A stretch of DNA of 15,254 bases from Muribaculaceae bacterium (GCA_017545095.1 JAFYCU010000214.1:1-15254), one strand, 5' to 3'; counted from the first letter of the stretch, positions 1 through 6,926 are shown. The notes: generated by a model not told the origin, from the sequence alone. Numbers and translations are program-made.

Positions 1-2
1 CG

Positions 3-311
3 ACAGAAGAACGCCCCCCAGCTGCCGCCCCCACCCCATCGACCGATGAGAGCCAAGCAACGGCCACGACCGCCCCACCCCGCCACATCCAGTCGCTGGA
101 GCGAGCCGTGCAGGAGAACATCGACGAACTATATCTGCAAGCACGGTCGTCCCAGCGCACACCGCGCATCATCTTCCTGCGCCAAGCCCTGCCGCAGCAG
201 CTCGACGAGCTTATCGAGCACTACAGCAGTGTGGGCAACTACGAGAAAGTGAGCGAATACACCTACAAGCGCCAAGTGGTGATGCAGGTGTTCAACGAAC
301 TGGGCCTGTGA
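3..311 (+). CDS. C-terminal part of an unknown protein (5' end outside window)
   Basis: The reading frame is open from the first bases of the window to the TGA at 309-311, so this is the 3' end of a longer gene. A GTG at 108 lies inside it, but the codons before it are also open and have ordinary composition. The visible part begins with a Pro/Ala/Thr-rich, probably disordered linker of about 25 residues. A charged, mostly helical domain of about 70 residues follows, containing LERAVQENIDELYLQA and ending VVMQVFNELGL. There is no membrane segment or catalytic motif. I do not recognise the family. No clear terminator follows it, and the next gene is over 600 bases away. That a gene ends here is fairly sure; its function is unknown. 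Confidence 0.7.
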   Translation, partial: TEERPPAAAPTPSTDESQATATTAPPRHIQSLERAVQENIDELYLQARSSQRTPRIIFLRQALPQQLDELIEHYSSVGNYEKVSEYTYKRQVVMQVFNELGL

Positions 312-612
312 CTGTTCAATCAAACAACTTGAGCAACCAAAAACAGGCTCTATAACGAAAACGTGTGGATAGCTGATTGGACTAAAAGAACACAATGAGC
401 AAAAAACAGAAACGAATTAAAGATGGTAAAAGCTTCTAAACTCACTATCAATAAATAACTTGTCCACAAACACGCATATCATTGTTTATGAATCTTTTGT
501 TCCTTATAGTCTAAAATGCAGGCCATCCATGCAAATGGACGAAATGGATGCGCCAAGATTCGGAAAAAAGCATTAATTTTGCAGCCAAAGGGAAAAAATG
601 TCGCTCACCTTG
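312..612. other. Intergenic stretch without a convincing gene; one hairpin
   Basis: No frame here has coding character; the small ORFs have unlike composition and no homology I recognise. The stretch is AT-rich. One inverted repeat stands out: 521-530 pairs with 544-554 (about 10 bp, C551 bulged, 13-base loop) with no T-run after it. A lone -7-like TAATTTTG lies at 574-581, without a good -33 partner. Confidence 0.5.
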
Positions 613-643
613 TTGGCAGTGTCGCAAAATATTTGTAATTTTG
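613..643 (+). promoter_or_regulatory. Bacteroidota-type promoter upstream of the leader region
   Basis: TTG at 613-615, a 20-base spacer, then TAATTTTG at 636-643 match the Bacteroidota housekeeping promoter (TTTG near -33, TAnnTTTG near -7). The start of transcription would be near 650. The -7 element lies inside an inverted repeat (620-630 with 638-651, 11 bp, 3-base bulge), which could act as an operator. The predicted transcript runs into the hairpins and terminator at 756-884 and, if it reads through, into the operon starting at 937. Confidence 0.5.
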
Positions 644-755
644 CCACGACATTTTGAGGAAGCGCATTTGAGCAATTCCGCATTAGTGAATCTCGACAAC
701 TCACAGAATGCGATGAGGAATGGCCGAAAGCGCGACCACCCGGCAGTGTATTCCA

Positions 756-788
756 CTGGCACTGTGCGTGTCACCACGCACATGCCAG
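756..788 (+). promoter_or_regulatory. Strong leader hairpin (possible anti-antiterminator)
   Basis: Bases 756-770 pair with 775-788: 14 base pairs, one bulged C (762) and a TCAC loop. No T-run follows, so it is not itself a terminator. The 3' arm belongs to the stretch 783-792, which is also perfectly complementary (10 of 10) to 827-836. The two pairings exclude each other, as in attenuator leaders. The pairing is seen directly; the regulatory role is inferred. Confidence 0.5.
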
Positions 789-802
789 CGATATACTAAA
801 AG

Positions 803-884
803 GTGTGAGCGACTTTTCCCTTATTCATCGCTGGCAGTCGAGAGCCCACTAATGCATAAGCAAAAGTCGGCTCACGCTTTTTTT
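803..884 (+). terminator. Intrinsic terminator 50 bases before the 937 operon (attenuator candidate)
   Basis: The outer stem 803-817 pairs with 862-877 (GTGAGC with GCTCAC, GACTTTT with AAAAGTC, G869 bulged). It continues inward as 820-824 with 856-860 and 826-828 with 852-854. A run of seven T follows at 878-884. This is a strong Rho-independent terminator on the + strand. It lies far from the end of the upstream gene (311) but just before the ATG at 937. It therefore either ends a small RNA of about 235 bases made from the promoter near 613-643, or attenuates the operon downstream. Confidence 0.7.
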
Positions 885-936
885 GTGTGCATATTGATGA
901 TGGATTGATATTGTTATTATTAAATATGAGATTATT

Positions 937-1356
937 ATGAAGAAATTTGCATTGTTTCTTGCCCTGCTGTTACTGGGCAGTTCGAGCGTGATGGCCACTG
1001 ACACGCAGCAGTCGCGCAAGCAGAAAACGCGCACCACCAACCGCGCTTCGTCTTCCTCGAGCCGAAGCAGTTCGTCGAACAAGAGCAAGTCCAGCGAGGT
1101 GCCGTCGTGGATTTACGGCAACTGGCACTACACCACCTACATCATGGGGCAGCGCTTTGAGTGCCGAGTTGGCATCACAGAAGACAAAATCCTGGTCATG
1201 TCCAATGGCGAGCGACTCTACTACGGGTCGTTCACCATTGAGGGCGATAAACTGATCTACGACCGCCATCCCGGCGAATATTACTCCTACATTCTGCTCG
1301 ACCGCGCAAACAAACGTCTTAAAGCAGACAGTTCCACACCTTTTTACCGCTTCTGA
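937..1356 (+). CDS. Secreted Ser-rich small protein, unknown function
   Basis: The 139-residue product has a clear Sec signal peptide (residues 1-20, cleavage after VMA). A basic, Ser-rich, probably unstructured linker follows (about 21-54, with runs of Ser mixed with Arg and Lys). The C-terminal domain of about 85 residues (55-139) has alternating aromatic and polar beta-strand character and starts WIYGNWHY, which suggests a small beta-sandwich or lipocalin-like fold. One Cys (76) remains in the mature protein. It is the first gene of a compact operon, 23 bases before the SUMF1-like gene. The ATG follows an AT-rich leader without a Shine-Dalgarno site, normal for Bacteroidota. The architecture 'Ser linker plus small beta domain' recurs at the C-terminus of the protein at 5460-6878. 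No known family is recognised. Probably periplasmic. Confidence 0.75.
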   Translation: MKKFALFLALLLLGSSSVMATDTQQSRKQKTRTTNRASSSSSRSSSSNKSKSSEVPSWIYGNWHYTTYIMGQRFECRVGITEDKILVMSNGERLYYGSFTIEGDKLIYDRHPGEYYSYILLDRANKRLKADSSTPFYRF

Positions 1357-1379
1357 AAAAGAGGCACAACCCAGTCATT

Positions 1380-2162
1380 ATGAGTAAACGAGTTTTCACT
1401 TCTGTCAAAGCGAGCACATTAACGCTCGCGATGCTATGCGGCTTTGCTGTCGCTGCCCAAAGTTATCAGACTTTTTCTGTGTTGGGCGAGAGTTTTGCGA
1501 TGAGATTTGTTGAAGGCGGCACGTTCCGCATGGGCTCGAACGATGCCAAGGCATACAGTGACGAAAAGCCATCGCATCAAGTCACTCTTTCAAGTTATTA
1601 TATTGGCGTGACCGAGGTCACCTGGGAGCTGTGGGAAGCGGTAATGAACAATTATCGGTGTAACTCATATAGCGATTCGCGAAAGCCGATTGTAAAAGTG
1701 TCTTGGAACGAATGTCAGACTTTTATCCAAAAACTGAATGAGATTACTGGCAAGAAATTCCGTCTGCCCACCGAGGCCGAGTGGGAATATGCAGCTCGCG
1801 GCGGCAAGAACAGTTGTGGCTATAAATTTGCCGGCGGCGACAAGATTGAGGACGTTGGGTGGTACCATTTTAATGGCGGCGGTGAGGCTGACTATATAAA
1901 AAGGTTGAGGTCCAACGAGCTGGGACTCTATGACATGAGCGGAAACGTGTGGGAGTGGTGCTCCGACTGGTTTGGCGAAAACTACTACAGTTCCTCACCA
2001 TCTACAAATCCCCAAGGGCCATCATCGGGAACCTACCGCGTTGTGCGTGGCGGCAGCTGGAGCTCCAGGTCGGGTGGGTGCACTGTAACCTCGCGCAACT
2101 ACTGCACACCCTCGAAATACAGTGATGATGTTGGCTTCCGGCTTGCAATGGACACGAACTAA
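1380..2162 (+). CDS. Exported SUMF1/formylglycine-generating-enzyme-like protein
   Basis: The 260-residue protein has an N-terminal signal peptide (about 1-26) and one FGE-sulfatase (SUMF1) domain. Hallmarks are GGTFRMGS (46-53), RLPTEAEWEYAARGG (128-142), LGLYDMSGNVWEWCSDW (181-197), VVRGGSW (221-227) and VGFRLA near the end. True FGEs convert a sulfatase Cys to formylglycine using two active-site Cys (336 and 341 in human). Here the first position appears to be Ser229 and the second is kept as Cys234, so classical catalysis is doubtful. No sulfatase gene is in the window. Many exported Bacteroidota SUMF1 proteins are binding or structural modules (GldK/GldJ-like), and this is the likelier role. 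It lies 23 bases after the Ser-rich gene and 30 before the thioredoxin gene, so it is probably co-transcribed with both. The family is certain; the role is unknown. Confidence 0.9.
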   Translation: MSKRVFTSVKASTLTLAMLCGFAVAAQSYQTFSVLGESFAMRFVEGGTFRMGSNDAKAYSDEKPSHQVTLSSYYIGVTEVTWELWEAVMNNYRCNSYSDSRKPIVKVSWNECQTFIQKLNEITGKKFRLPTEAEWEYAARGGKNSCGYKFAGGDKIEDVGWYHFNGGGEADYIKRLRSNELGLYDMSGNVWEWCSDWFGENYYSSSPSTNPQGPSSGTYRVVRGGSWSSRSGGCTVTSRNYCTPSKYSDDVGFRLAMDTN

Positions 2163-2192
2163 ACTTATACTCAAACACAAAACCAAAAACAA

Positions 2193-2672
2193 ATGAAAAA
2201 GTTATTCTCCATCTTCGTGATTCTCTTGGCTGTGATGTGCTGCGTGTCGCTCACCGCCGATGCCAAAACGCGCACAAAGAAACGCGCTAACGCCAGCCGC
2301 GTATCAGCAACGCCCGGCGTGGTGAACGAAATCACTCCCCAGCAATTCAAGCAAATGGTGGCCGACTGGCAGAATTCGCCCAAGAAATTCAAAGGCAGAC
2401 GTCCTGCTGTTGTCGACATCTACGCCCCTTGGTGCGGGCCATGCAAACGCCTAGCTCCAATTCTAGAGCGATTGGCGAAGAGGTATCATGGTCAGGTTGA
2501 TTTTTACAGAATCGACGGAGACAATTATCGTGAGTTTTCCAAAGTCTACCTGATGAGAGGCTATCCCACCGTTCTCGTGTGGGCACCACGCAAGGGAATC
2601 GTCAATAAATCTGATGGCCAGCACGAAGAAGATTTCTACGTCCAGCAAATCAACAATGCTCTTTACGATTAG
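2193..2672 (+). CDS. Exported thioredoxin-fold protein
   Basis: The 159-residue protein has a signal peptide (1-24, ending TADA), a basic linker (KTRTKKRANASR) and a thioredoxin domain from about residue 45. The redox motif is APWCGPCK (Cys81, Cys84), and the cis-proline is Pro125 in RGYPTVLVW. The domain has usual thioredoxin length. CGPC typifies reducing thioredoxins, so it probably carries electrons to, or reduces, disulfides in the periplasm; it lacks the longer insert of ResA/TlpA proteins. It is the last gene of the three-gene operon. Possible substrates are its neighbours, since the SUMF1-like protein keeps several Cys, but that is inference. The linker KTRT-x2-RA also occurs just after the signal peptide of the first operon protein. 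Confidence 0.92.
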   Translation: MKKLFSIFVILLAVMCCVSLTADAKTRTKKRANASRVSATPGVVNEITPQQFKQMVADWQNSPKKFKGRRPAVVDIYAPWCGPCKRLAPILERLAKRYHGQVDFYRIDGDNYREFSKVYLMRGYPTVLVWAPRKGIVNKSDGQHEEDFYVQQINNALYD

Positions 2673-2798
2673 CCCCAACACTCCCAAGAATTTGAATGTT
2701 TCGATATGAGGAGAGTCAGACATCTCTTCATAAATACGATTTACTGAAAATTAAACCAATCGAGAAATCTGACGGTGGATGCTCAAACTGATTTTTGC

Positions 2799-2831
2799 TT
2801 CATCATGCAATACGCTTTACTGCATGATGAA
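2799..2831. repeat. Perfect 11-bp inverted repeat with extended arms
   Basis: TTCATCATGCA (2799-2809) is the exact complement of 2821-2831, with an 11-base loop. Further pairing with a few bulged bases continues outward (ACTG-ATTTTT on the left, AAAAACAGT on the right). No T-run follows immediately, so a terminator is unlikely. It could be an RNA hairpin or part of a decayed mobile element. Confidence 0.55.
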
Positions 2832-2894
2832 AAACAGTCAATTTGTTTGTTTCTCAAGTGCTGCAATCCAGAAGTAGGACAAAATGAATTGGTC

Positions 2895-2996
2895 GATGAA
2901 GGTGTGTCAAAATCATTGATTGCGCAGTTAGTGACTTTACTCACAGTTAAGCGGACAAGTCTCACCACTAAATCTGTATTTTGACACACTTTCGTC
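2895..2996. repeat. 19-bp inverted repeat bounding about 100 bases (MITE-like)
   Basis: The left arm 2895-2913 and the right arm 2978-2996 match at 17 of 19 positions as inverted repeats; the two differences would be G-U pairs in RNA. The core is GTGTGTCAAAAT. The 64-base interior has no coding sense. The shape fits a small miniature transposable element or an insertion-sequence remnant, but no target-site duplication is visible. A structured 5' leader of the gene at 3038 is the alternative. Confidence 0.5.
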
Positions 2997-3037
2997 AATC
3001 ATGCACAATTTAGTCTTTATTTAATTATGAAAAAGAA

Positions 3038-4552
3038 ATGAAAAGGACAGTATTTTTAATCGTATTTTTGGTTTCAATCCACTATTTAGCTTTCGCTGAT
3101 TTGTGGGTTGATATGGGTACATTTTCAGATGACGGCAAAACCATTTTGTGGGCTTCTGGAGATTTGAGTAGATCGGGGGCTAATTATGTGTTTAAAGCAT
3201 ATGGTTTCGGAGACGAAATGACCTACAACGAAGCTGTCCGTGCAGTGAAAGACATCGGTGATGGTTGCAGGCTGCCATCATTTGACGAATTCAAAGAACT
3301 CATAAACAACTGCACGCTGGAGGTCGTCAAGCGCGGCTCACAAGTGTATGTGAAATTGGTTAGCAAGATAAACGGAAACATACTAATGTTTGCGATTCCA
3401 GAGCCATACACAAAATTAGAATCCGAGAGCGCTTATATTACATATAGTAATGCACAGATTCACGAATACTGGCTCGCTGCCAAGAATTCAGAGTATTACA
3501 AGGCAATTTTTTCTCGTTATAGCATGGATGGGACAATCAGCATCGCGCCTGTCATGTATCAGTCTTCAATTCATGCGGCAATAGAAAAGGTGTCTTCAAG
3601 AGTAAGAAGTGTAAGTTACTATGTCCTTCCCGTAAAAATCACAAACGACAAAGCCAATTTTGCCAGTGAAGCCACAACTAAAATTCTTAATTTGCAGAAC
3701 CAAATCAAAGAGTTGAGAATGATGGATGACTGGATTATCACCTTTTTTGGCGGACGGAGTAAAGGAGAGTATATTCCTTACACAAAATCCAAACACCCTA
3801 ATGATTTGCGAGCCTGCTTGGATGAACTTACCAAGTTGCTGGAAAAAGAACAACATGATTTAGATAACAAATTATCAAAATTGTTTGTCACAGAACCGCC
3901 TCAGGAGTACGAGCCATTTCTTGACTTAGATGAACTGCGCAAAATGGTAGATATTGTTGCGACAGTGCGCAACAATAAAAACGGAACATCCACATTGCAA
4001 ATCAAACTCGTGGCCAACGATGCCGGGAAAAAATATGGCAAACAACTGCTTAAACACTTGAAATCCGTTAAGCAACCCACAAAAGCGCCACAAAACTGGG
4101 AAACGCATTTCAAGTTCAATATAACTAATTTATTTTATTTCGTAAAAATAAAAGACGAGAAAGGGCTTGTCTATCAGTTTGTAGATTTCCATATTGAGCG
4201 TGGAGATAATTATGTGGCTGTTTATGTGTCGGATGGCTCTAAAAAAACCAGAACATCGATATATAAGAATTGTCTGAATGATTCCAGGATTGATTATGTT
4301 GGGAATCGATCACTTTATGGCGGAGCAGAGCAGTATTATGGTCCATTAGAGAGTATATATGATCTTCCGTTTGTCAACTTGAATAATCCAATCTATTATG
4401 TCACGGTTGAGCTGCCAGCTTCTCCTTCATATTATATTTCTGCGGATGGTGATGATAATCATTACACGAGAATCCCTGATGGCAAGATTGGCGAGTATCC
4501 AAAATCGTCAAATAATGATAGCCGGAAGGTGTTTACCGTAAAAGTAAAATAA
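3038..4552 (+). CDS. Exported protein with N-terminal FISUMP/DUF1566-like module, unknown function
   Basis: The 504-residue product starts with a signal peptide (1-20, cleavage after AFA). Residues 22-200 resemble the 'Fibrobacter major paralogous'/DUF1566 domains common in gut Bacteroidota: LWVDMG at the start, CRLPSFDEFKELINNCT (77-93), a VKLVSKINGNIL strand, YWLA (144-147) and a closing VLPVK (196-200). The typical WATxNVG and WSS motifs are weak, so it is a divergent member. After it come charged helices (about 210-300, possibly coiled coil) and a beta-rich C-terminal half with many Tyr and Asn that I do not recognise. The gene is visibly richer in A+T than its neighbours, which suggests acquisition. 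It stands alone, with 365 bases before it. Probably periplasmic or surface-associated; function unknown. Confidence 0.75.
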   Translation: MKRTVFLIVFLVSIHYLAFADLWVDMGTFSDDGKTILWASGDLSRSGANYVFKAYGFGDEMTYNEAVRAVKDIGDGCRLPSFDEFKELINNCTLEVVKRGSQVYVKLVSKINGNILMFAIPEPYTKLESESAYITYSNAQIHEYWLAAKNSEYYKAIFSRYSMDGTISIAPVMYQSSIHAAIEKVSSRVRSVSYYVLPVKITNDKANFASEATTKILNLQNQIKELRMMDDWIITFFGGRSKGEYIPYTKSKHPNDLRACLDELTKLLEKEQHDLDNKLSKLFVTEPPQEYEPFLDLDELRKMVDIVATVRNNKNGTSTLQIKLVANDAGKKYGKQLLKHLKSVKQPTKAPQNWETHFKFNITNLFYFVKIKDEKGLVYQFVDFHIERGDNYVAVYVSDGSKKTRTSIYKNCLNDSRIDYVGNRSLYGGAEQYYGPLESIYDLPFVNLNNPIYYVTVELPASPSYYISADGDDNHYTRIPDGKIGEYPKSSNNDSRKVFTVKVK

Positions 4553-4621
4553 ATTTATTTCATGCGACTATATCAAAATCCACTGAAACAAAATAAACAA
4601 ATATTAATCTTTTCTGAACTG

Positions 4622-5344
4622 ATGATGAAACACTACGTGAACTTGTTTGCAGCCGTGTTGCTGGCTGTGTTGAGCTTGTCGCTGGCCGGGTGTGGCGGCG
4701 ACAAGGACGACGAACCGGACGGCACGGCGGAGAGGAGAAAGAAGGAACTCGTGTGCGGAACCGTCACTGTAGACTATGAGAAATCGGGCGCACAAGCCAC
4801 GAAGTATGCTTCGATGTGCTATGTTTGGACCGATGCATCAGGTGACAACATGACTCCGATAGCATCTGGTTACAAGGGATATCTGCGTTTCCAAACCTAT
4901 CTCTACGACTATGAGGATATTCAGAAAGCTCAGGCCGAACTTGATGACTGGAACGATATGGAATATATGGATGCTGAGTGGTTTGATATTGCATTAGGCA
5001 GTGCATTAATTCAATTAACCAACAACAGTGTAGGCATCGACTTTCACTTCTATCTTGATAAAGACGGGCAAGTCACGGCGGGCAAGAAAATCAACATCGA
5101 CGGCTTTTACTGGGATTCCACAATGGGTACCGATGGTGAAATGACTTATGACTACGACGGCACAATAACAGTCAAGTCCATCACAAAGGATCGGATTACA
5201 CTCAAATTCGAGAACGTCACTTTCGGCATTCGCACGAGTTGGGAACTTTTTGGCAACAGCAAATACGACAACATCACCATAAATGGTGAAATCTCGTATA
5301 ATCAACCTGGAAACGACTGGTTTAAGAGCAGTATAGATAATTGA
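4622..5344 (+). CDS. Predicted lipoprotein, unknown function
   Basis: The frame is open from an ATG at 4562, but the start at 4622 (or 4625) is preferred because it places a lipoprotein signal at the N-terminus: MMKHYVNLFAAVLLAVLSL then lipobox SLAGC, with Cys24 as the lipidated residue. The residues after it (GGDKDDEPDG) are acidic, as in Bacteroidota lipoprotein export signals, so surface exposure is possible. The mature part of about 215 residues is rich in aromatic and acidic residues (VDYEKSGAQATKYASMCYVW, FDIALGSALIQLTN, VGIDFHFYLDKDGQ, DSTMGTDGEMTYDYDGTITV) with beta-strand alternation, suggesting a beta-sandwich. No catalytic motif or family is recognised. It follows the 3038 gene by about 70 bases, and the next gene starts 115 bases further on. 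Confidence 0.8.
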   Translation: MMKHYVNLFAAVLLAVLSLSLAGCGGDKDDEPDGTAERRKKELVCGTVTVDYEKSGAQATKYASMCYVWTDASGDNMTPIASGYKGYLRFQTYLYDYEDIQKAQAELDDWNDMEYMDAEWFDIALGSALIQLTNNSVGIDFHFYLDKDGQVTAGKKINIDGFYWDSTMGTDGEMTYDYDGTITVKSITKDRITLKFENVTFGIRTSWELFGNSKYDNITINGEISYNQPGNDWFKSSIDN

Positions 5345-5459
5345 AAATGCATAAGTGGCTGTGCTGCTACCGTTTGAAGAGAAAATTGGCAGCAGAACCG
5401 TCCTTTTGATTTTTTCTTGTGATTAGACAAACCATTAAGTATCAAAAATCATTTGCTAT

Positions 5460-6878
5460 ATGGCAACGAGATTTTGCGAACAATGCGGCAAACCGCTATC
5501 GGATAGCGCGAAGTTTTGCCCAGAATGCGGCGCATCGGTGAATGCGCCTGCAAGTGATGAACAACCTGTTTCGCTCCACGAAACTCCAGCGGAAAGCAAC
5601 GAGACCAGCGGCAGTAGCCTCAAATGGATATGGGTCACTGCGCTAACATTCTTCGTCCTTTTGGCTGGTGGCTTGTGGATGAGCAATTGTGGTGGTGGCG
5701 GTGTTGCAAGCAGTACCGTCGACAGCACCATGGTGGGTGACGTGGCCATCCCAGCGAGGAAGTACACCATCATCATCTACAACGACAACACCGGCGACTT
5801 CTTCACACCCGCCGGCGGACGAATCTGCGGCTTCAAACTGCGTGAAGGCCGCACCGACCCCCTGAATCTTGATTTAACCAAGACCATCCTGATGCTGGGT
5901 CACAACACCAATGACATCTATATCTATCGCGACAGGCTATTTGCCAGTTATGACGATTACTATAATTTCACTACAGAGTTCGACTTTCGGCGTGACACCA
6001 CGGCGGGAATCCCTATCATCAAGGTGGAGAAAGAGAGAACATTGATTTACGCATTCGACATCCCCGAGGGACAGATTGACAAGTTCAACACTCCCAAACA
6101 CGAAATTGGAGCCAACCAGAACAATGAGTACACGCTGATTCTGTACGATGATGAACACGGCCACCTGTTCGACTGTGATGGGTCGCACATCTGCGGGGTG
6201 AAGAAGAGCAGCTATGGAAGCTACGGCTCTACAGAAATAAAACTAAACAAGACGTTATCGATTTATGGCGGTTCGACTGATAAAATATACATCAAAGATG
6301 GCAGATTATATGTAAAAAGCAGTCACCTCAGCGATGACGAATTTGCCTACGATGGAGATTCAAGCAAGCGCAAAACCACCGTGCGCCAAACCGAAGAGGG
6401 CGACGCCGTGATTTATCGATTCTCGAAGAACGAGGAACCCACTGAAATCATTCACAACGACCGCAAGCATTACAGCTCGTCGAGCAGCTCAAGTTCATCG
6501 ACCACTTCGAGCTCGAAATGGCAAGTGAGTTCAATCAGCGAGCTGGAGCGCAAGCTTGTCGGAACCGTGTGGACTTCTCGACCGACCAATGGAGATTTAT
6601 GGTATCGTGTCAAATTCTTAAATAATCATCGTGTAGATTATGCCTATGCCAATGCTTCAGCGGGCAAATGGAGGCATTATGATGAACAATGGTATTGGGA
6701 CATCAAGGAAGCTCATGCCGCCGACACTGGAGAAAAATACTATAATGTCTCTCTCCGGGAGGAACCAAATGGTCACGCTATGGCAACATTTGCCATTTTT
6801 AAAGATGGCACCGCATCATTTATGGGGCCTGGCCGCAAACAGTACCGAGCCACCGAGGGCGATTTCAATAGGGACTAA
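5460..6878 (+). CDS. Zinc-ribbon membrane protein with duplicated periplasmic domain
   Basis: The 472-residue protein has five parts. A double-Cys zinc ribbon comes first (RFCEQCGKPLSDSAKFCPECG; Cys6, 9, 20, 23). A polar linker follows, then one membrane helix (about 54-74). Next come two copies of one domain of about 100 residues. Copy A (about 101-200) has YTIIIYNDNTGDFF, RICGFKL, NDIYIYRDRLFAS and TLIYAF; copy B (about 224-321) has YTLILYDDEHGHLF, HICGVKK, DKIYIKDGRLYVKS and AVIYRF. A poly-Ser linker (about 338-353) leads to a C-terminal beta domain (360-470, ELERKLVGTVW...). The likely topology is zinc ribbon in the cytoplasm and the rest in the periplasm. The zinc ribbon is a known family; the duplicated domain is not recognised. 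No signal peptide precedes it, and no promoter box is clear. A terminator follows 17 bases after the stop. Confidence 0.85.
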   Translation: MATRFCEQCGKPLSDSAKFCPECGASVNAPASDEQPVSLHETPAESNETSGSSLKWIWVTALTFFVLLAGGLWMSNCGGGGVASSTVDSTMVGDVAIPARKYTIIIYNDNTGDFFTPAGGRICGFKLREGRTDPLNLDLTKTILMLGHNTNDIYIYRDRLFASYDDYYNFTTEFDFRRDTTAGIPIIKVEKERTLIYAFDIPEGQIDKFNTPKHEIGANQNNEYTLILYDDEHGHLFDCDGSHICGVKKSSYGSYGSTEIKLNKTLSIYGGSTDKIYIKDGRLYVKSSHLSDDEFAYDGDSSKRKTTVRQTEEGDAVIYRFSKNEEPTEIIHNDRKHYSSSSSSSSSTTSSSKWQVSSISELERKLVGTVWTSRPTNGDLWYRVKFLNNHRVDYAYANASAGKWRHYDEQWYWDIKEAHAADTGEKYYNVSLREEPNGHAMATFAIFKDGTASFMGPGRKQYRATEGDFNRD

Positions 6879-6894
6879 AATCTAAGAAAGCATG

Positions 6895-6926
6895 GCAGCT
6901 CCTTTGGAATGGGGAGCTGCTTTTAT
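6895..6926 (+). terminator. Rho-independent terminator after the zinc-ribbon gene
   Basis: GCAGCTCC (6895-6902) pairs with GGAGCTGC (6913-6920) around a 10-base loop, followed by TTTTAT. It lies 17 bases after the stop codon at 6878. The stem is symmetrical and could also slow transcription arriving from cinA on the other strand. Confidence 0.75.

Larger units (their letters stand above)
2673..3037. other. AT-rich intergenic stretch with two inverted repeats
   Basis: No convincing gene is present. The 69-70 residue ORFs on both strands run through the inverted repeats and resemble nothing I know. A weak hairpin at 2706-2730 has a bulged stem and no T-run. The two stronger inverted repeats are listed separately. 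No TAnnTTTG box is visible before the gene at 3038. Confidence 0.5.

Noticed and set aside
395..439. ATG followed by a 14-codon Lys-rich peptide
   Set aside because: Too short, with no promoter or conservation to judge by.
548..799. 83-codon ORF on + in the first intergenic region
   Set aside because: It overlaps the promoter and the strong hairpin at 756-788, shows no family likeness and has poor coding character; the RNA structures explain the region better.
2775..2998. ORFs of about 70 codons on both strands across the inverted repeats
   Set aside because: They follow the repeats and lack a recognisable protein; a transposase fragment was considered but no motif supports it.
4562..4621. 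Upstream in-frame ATG of the lipoprotein gene
   Set aside because: Using it would bury the lipoprotein signal behind 20 polar residues; the ATG at 4622 gives a normal lipobox.
5364..5410. Possible terminator after the lipoprotein gene (5364-5371 with 5388-5395)
   Set aside because: The stem has a mismatch and a 16-base loop, and the T-rich stretch begins about 10 bases after it.
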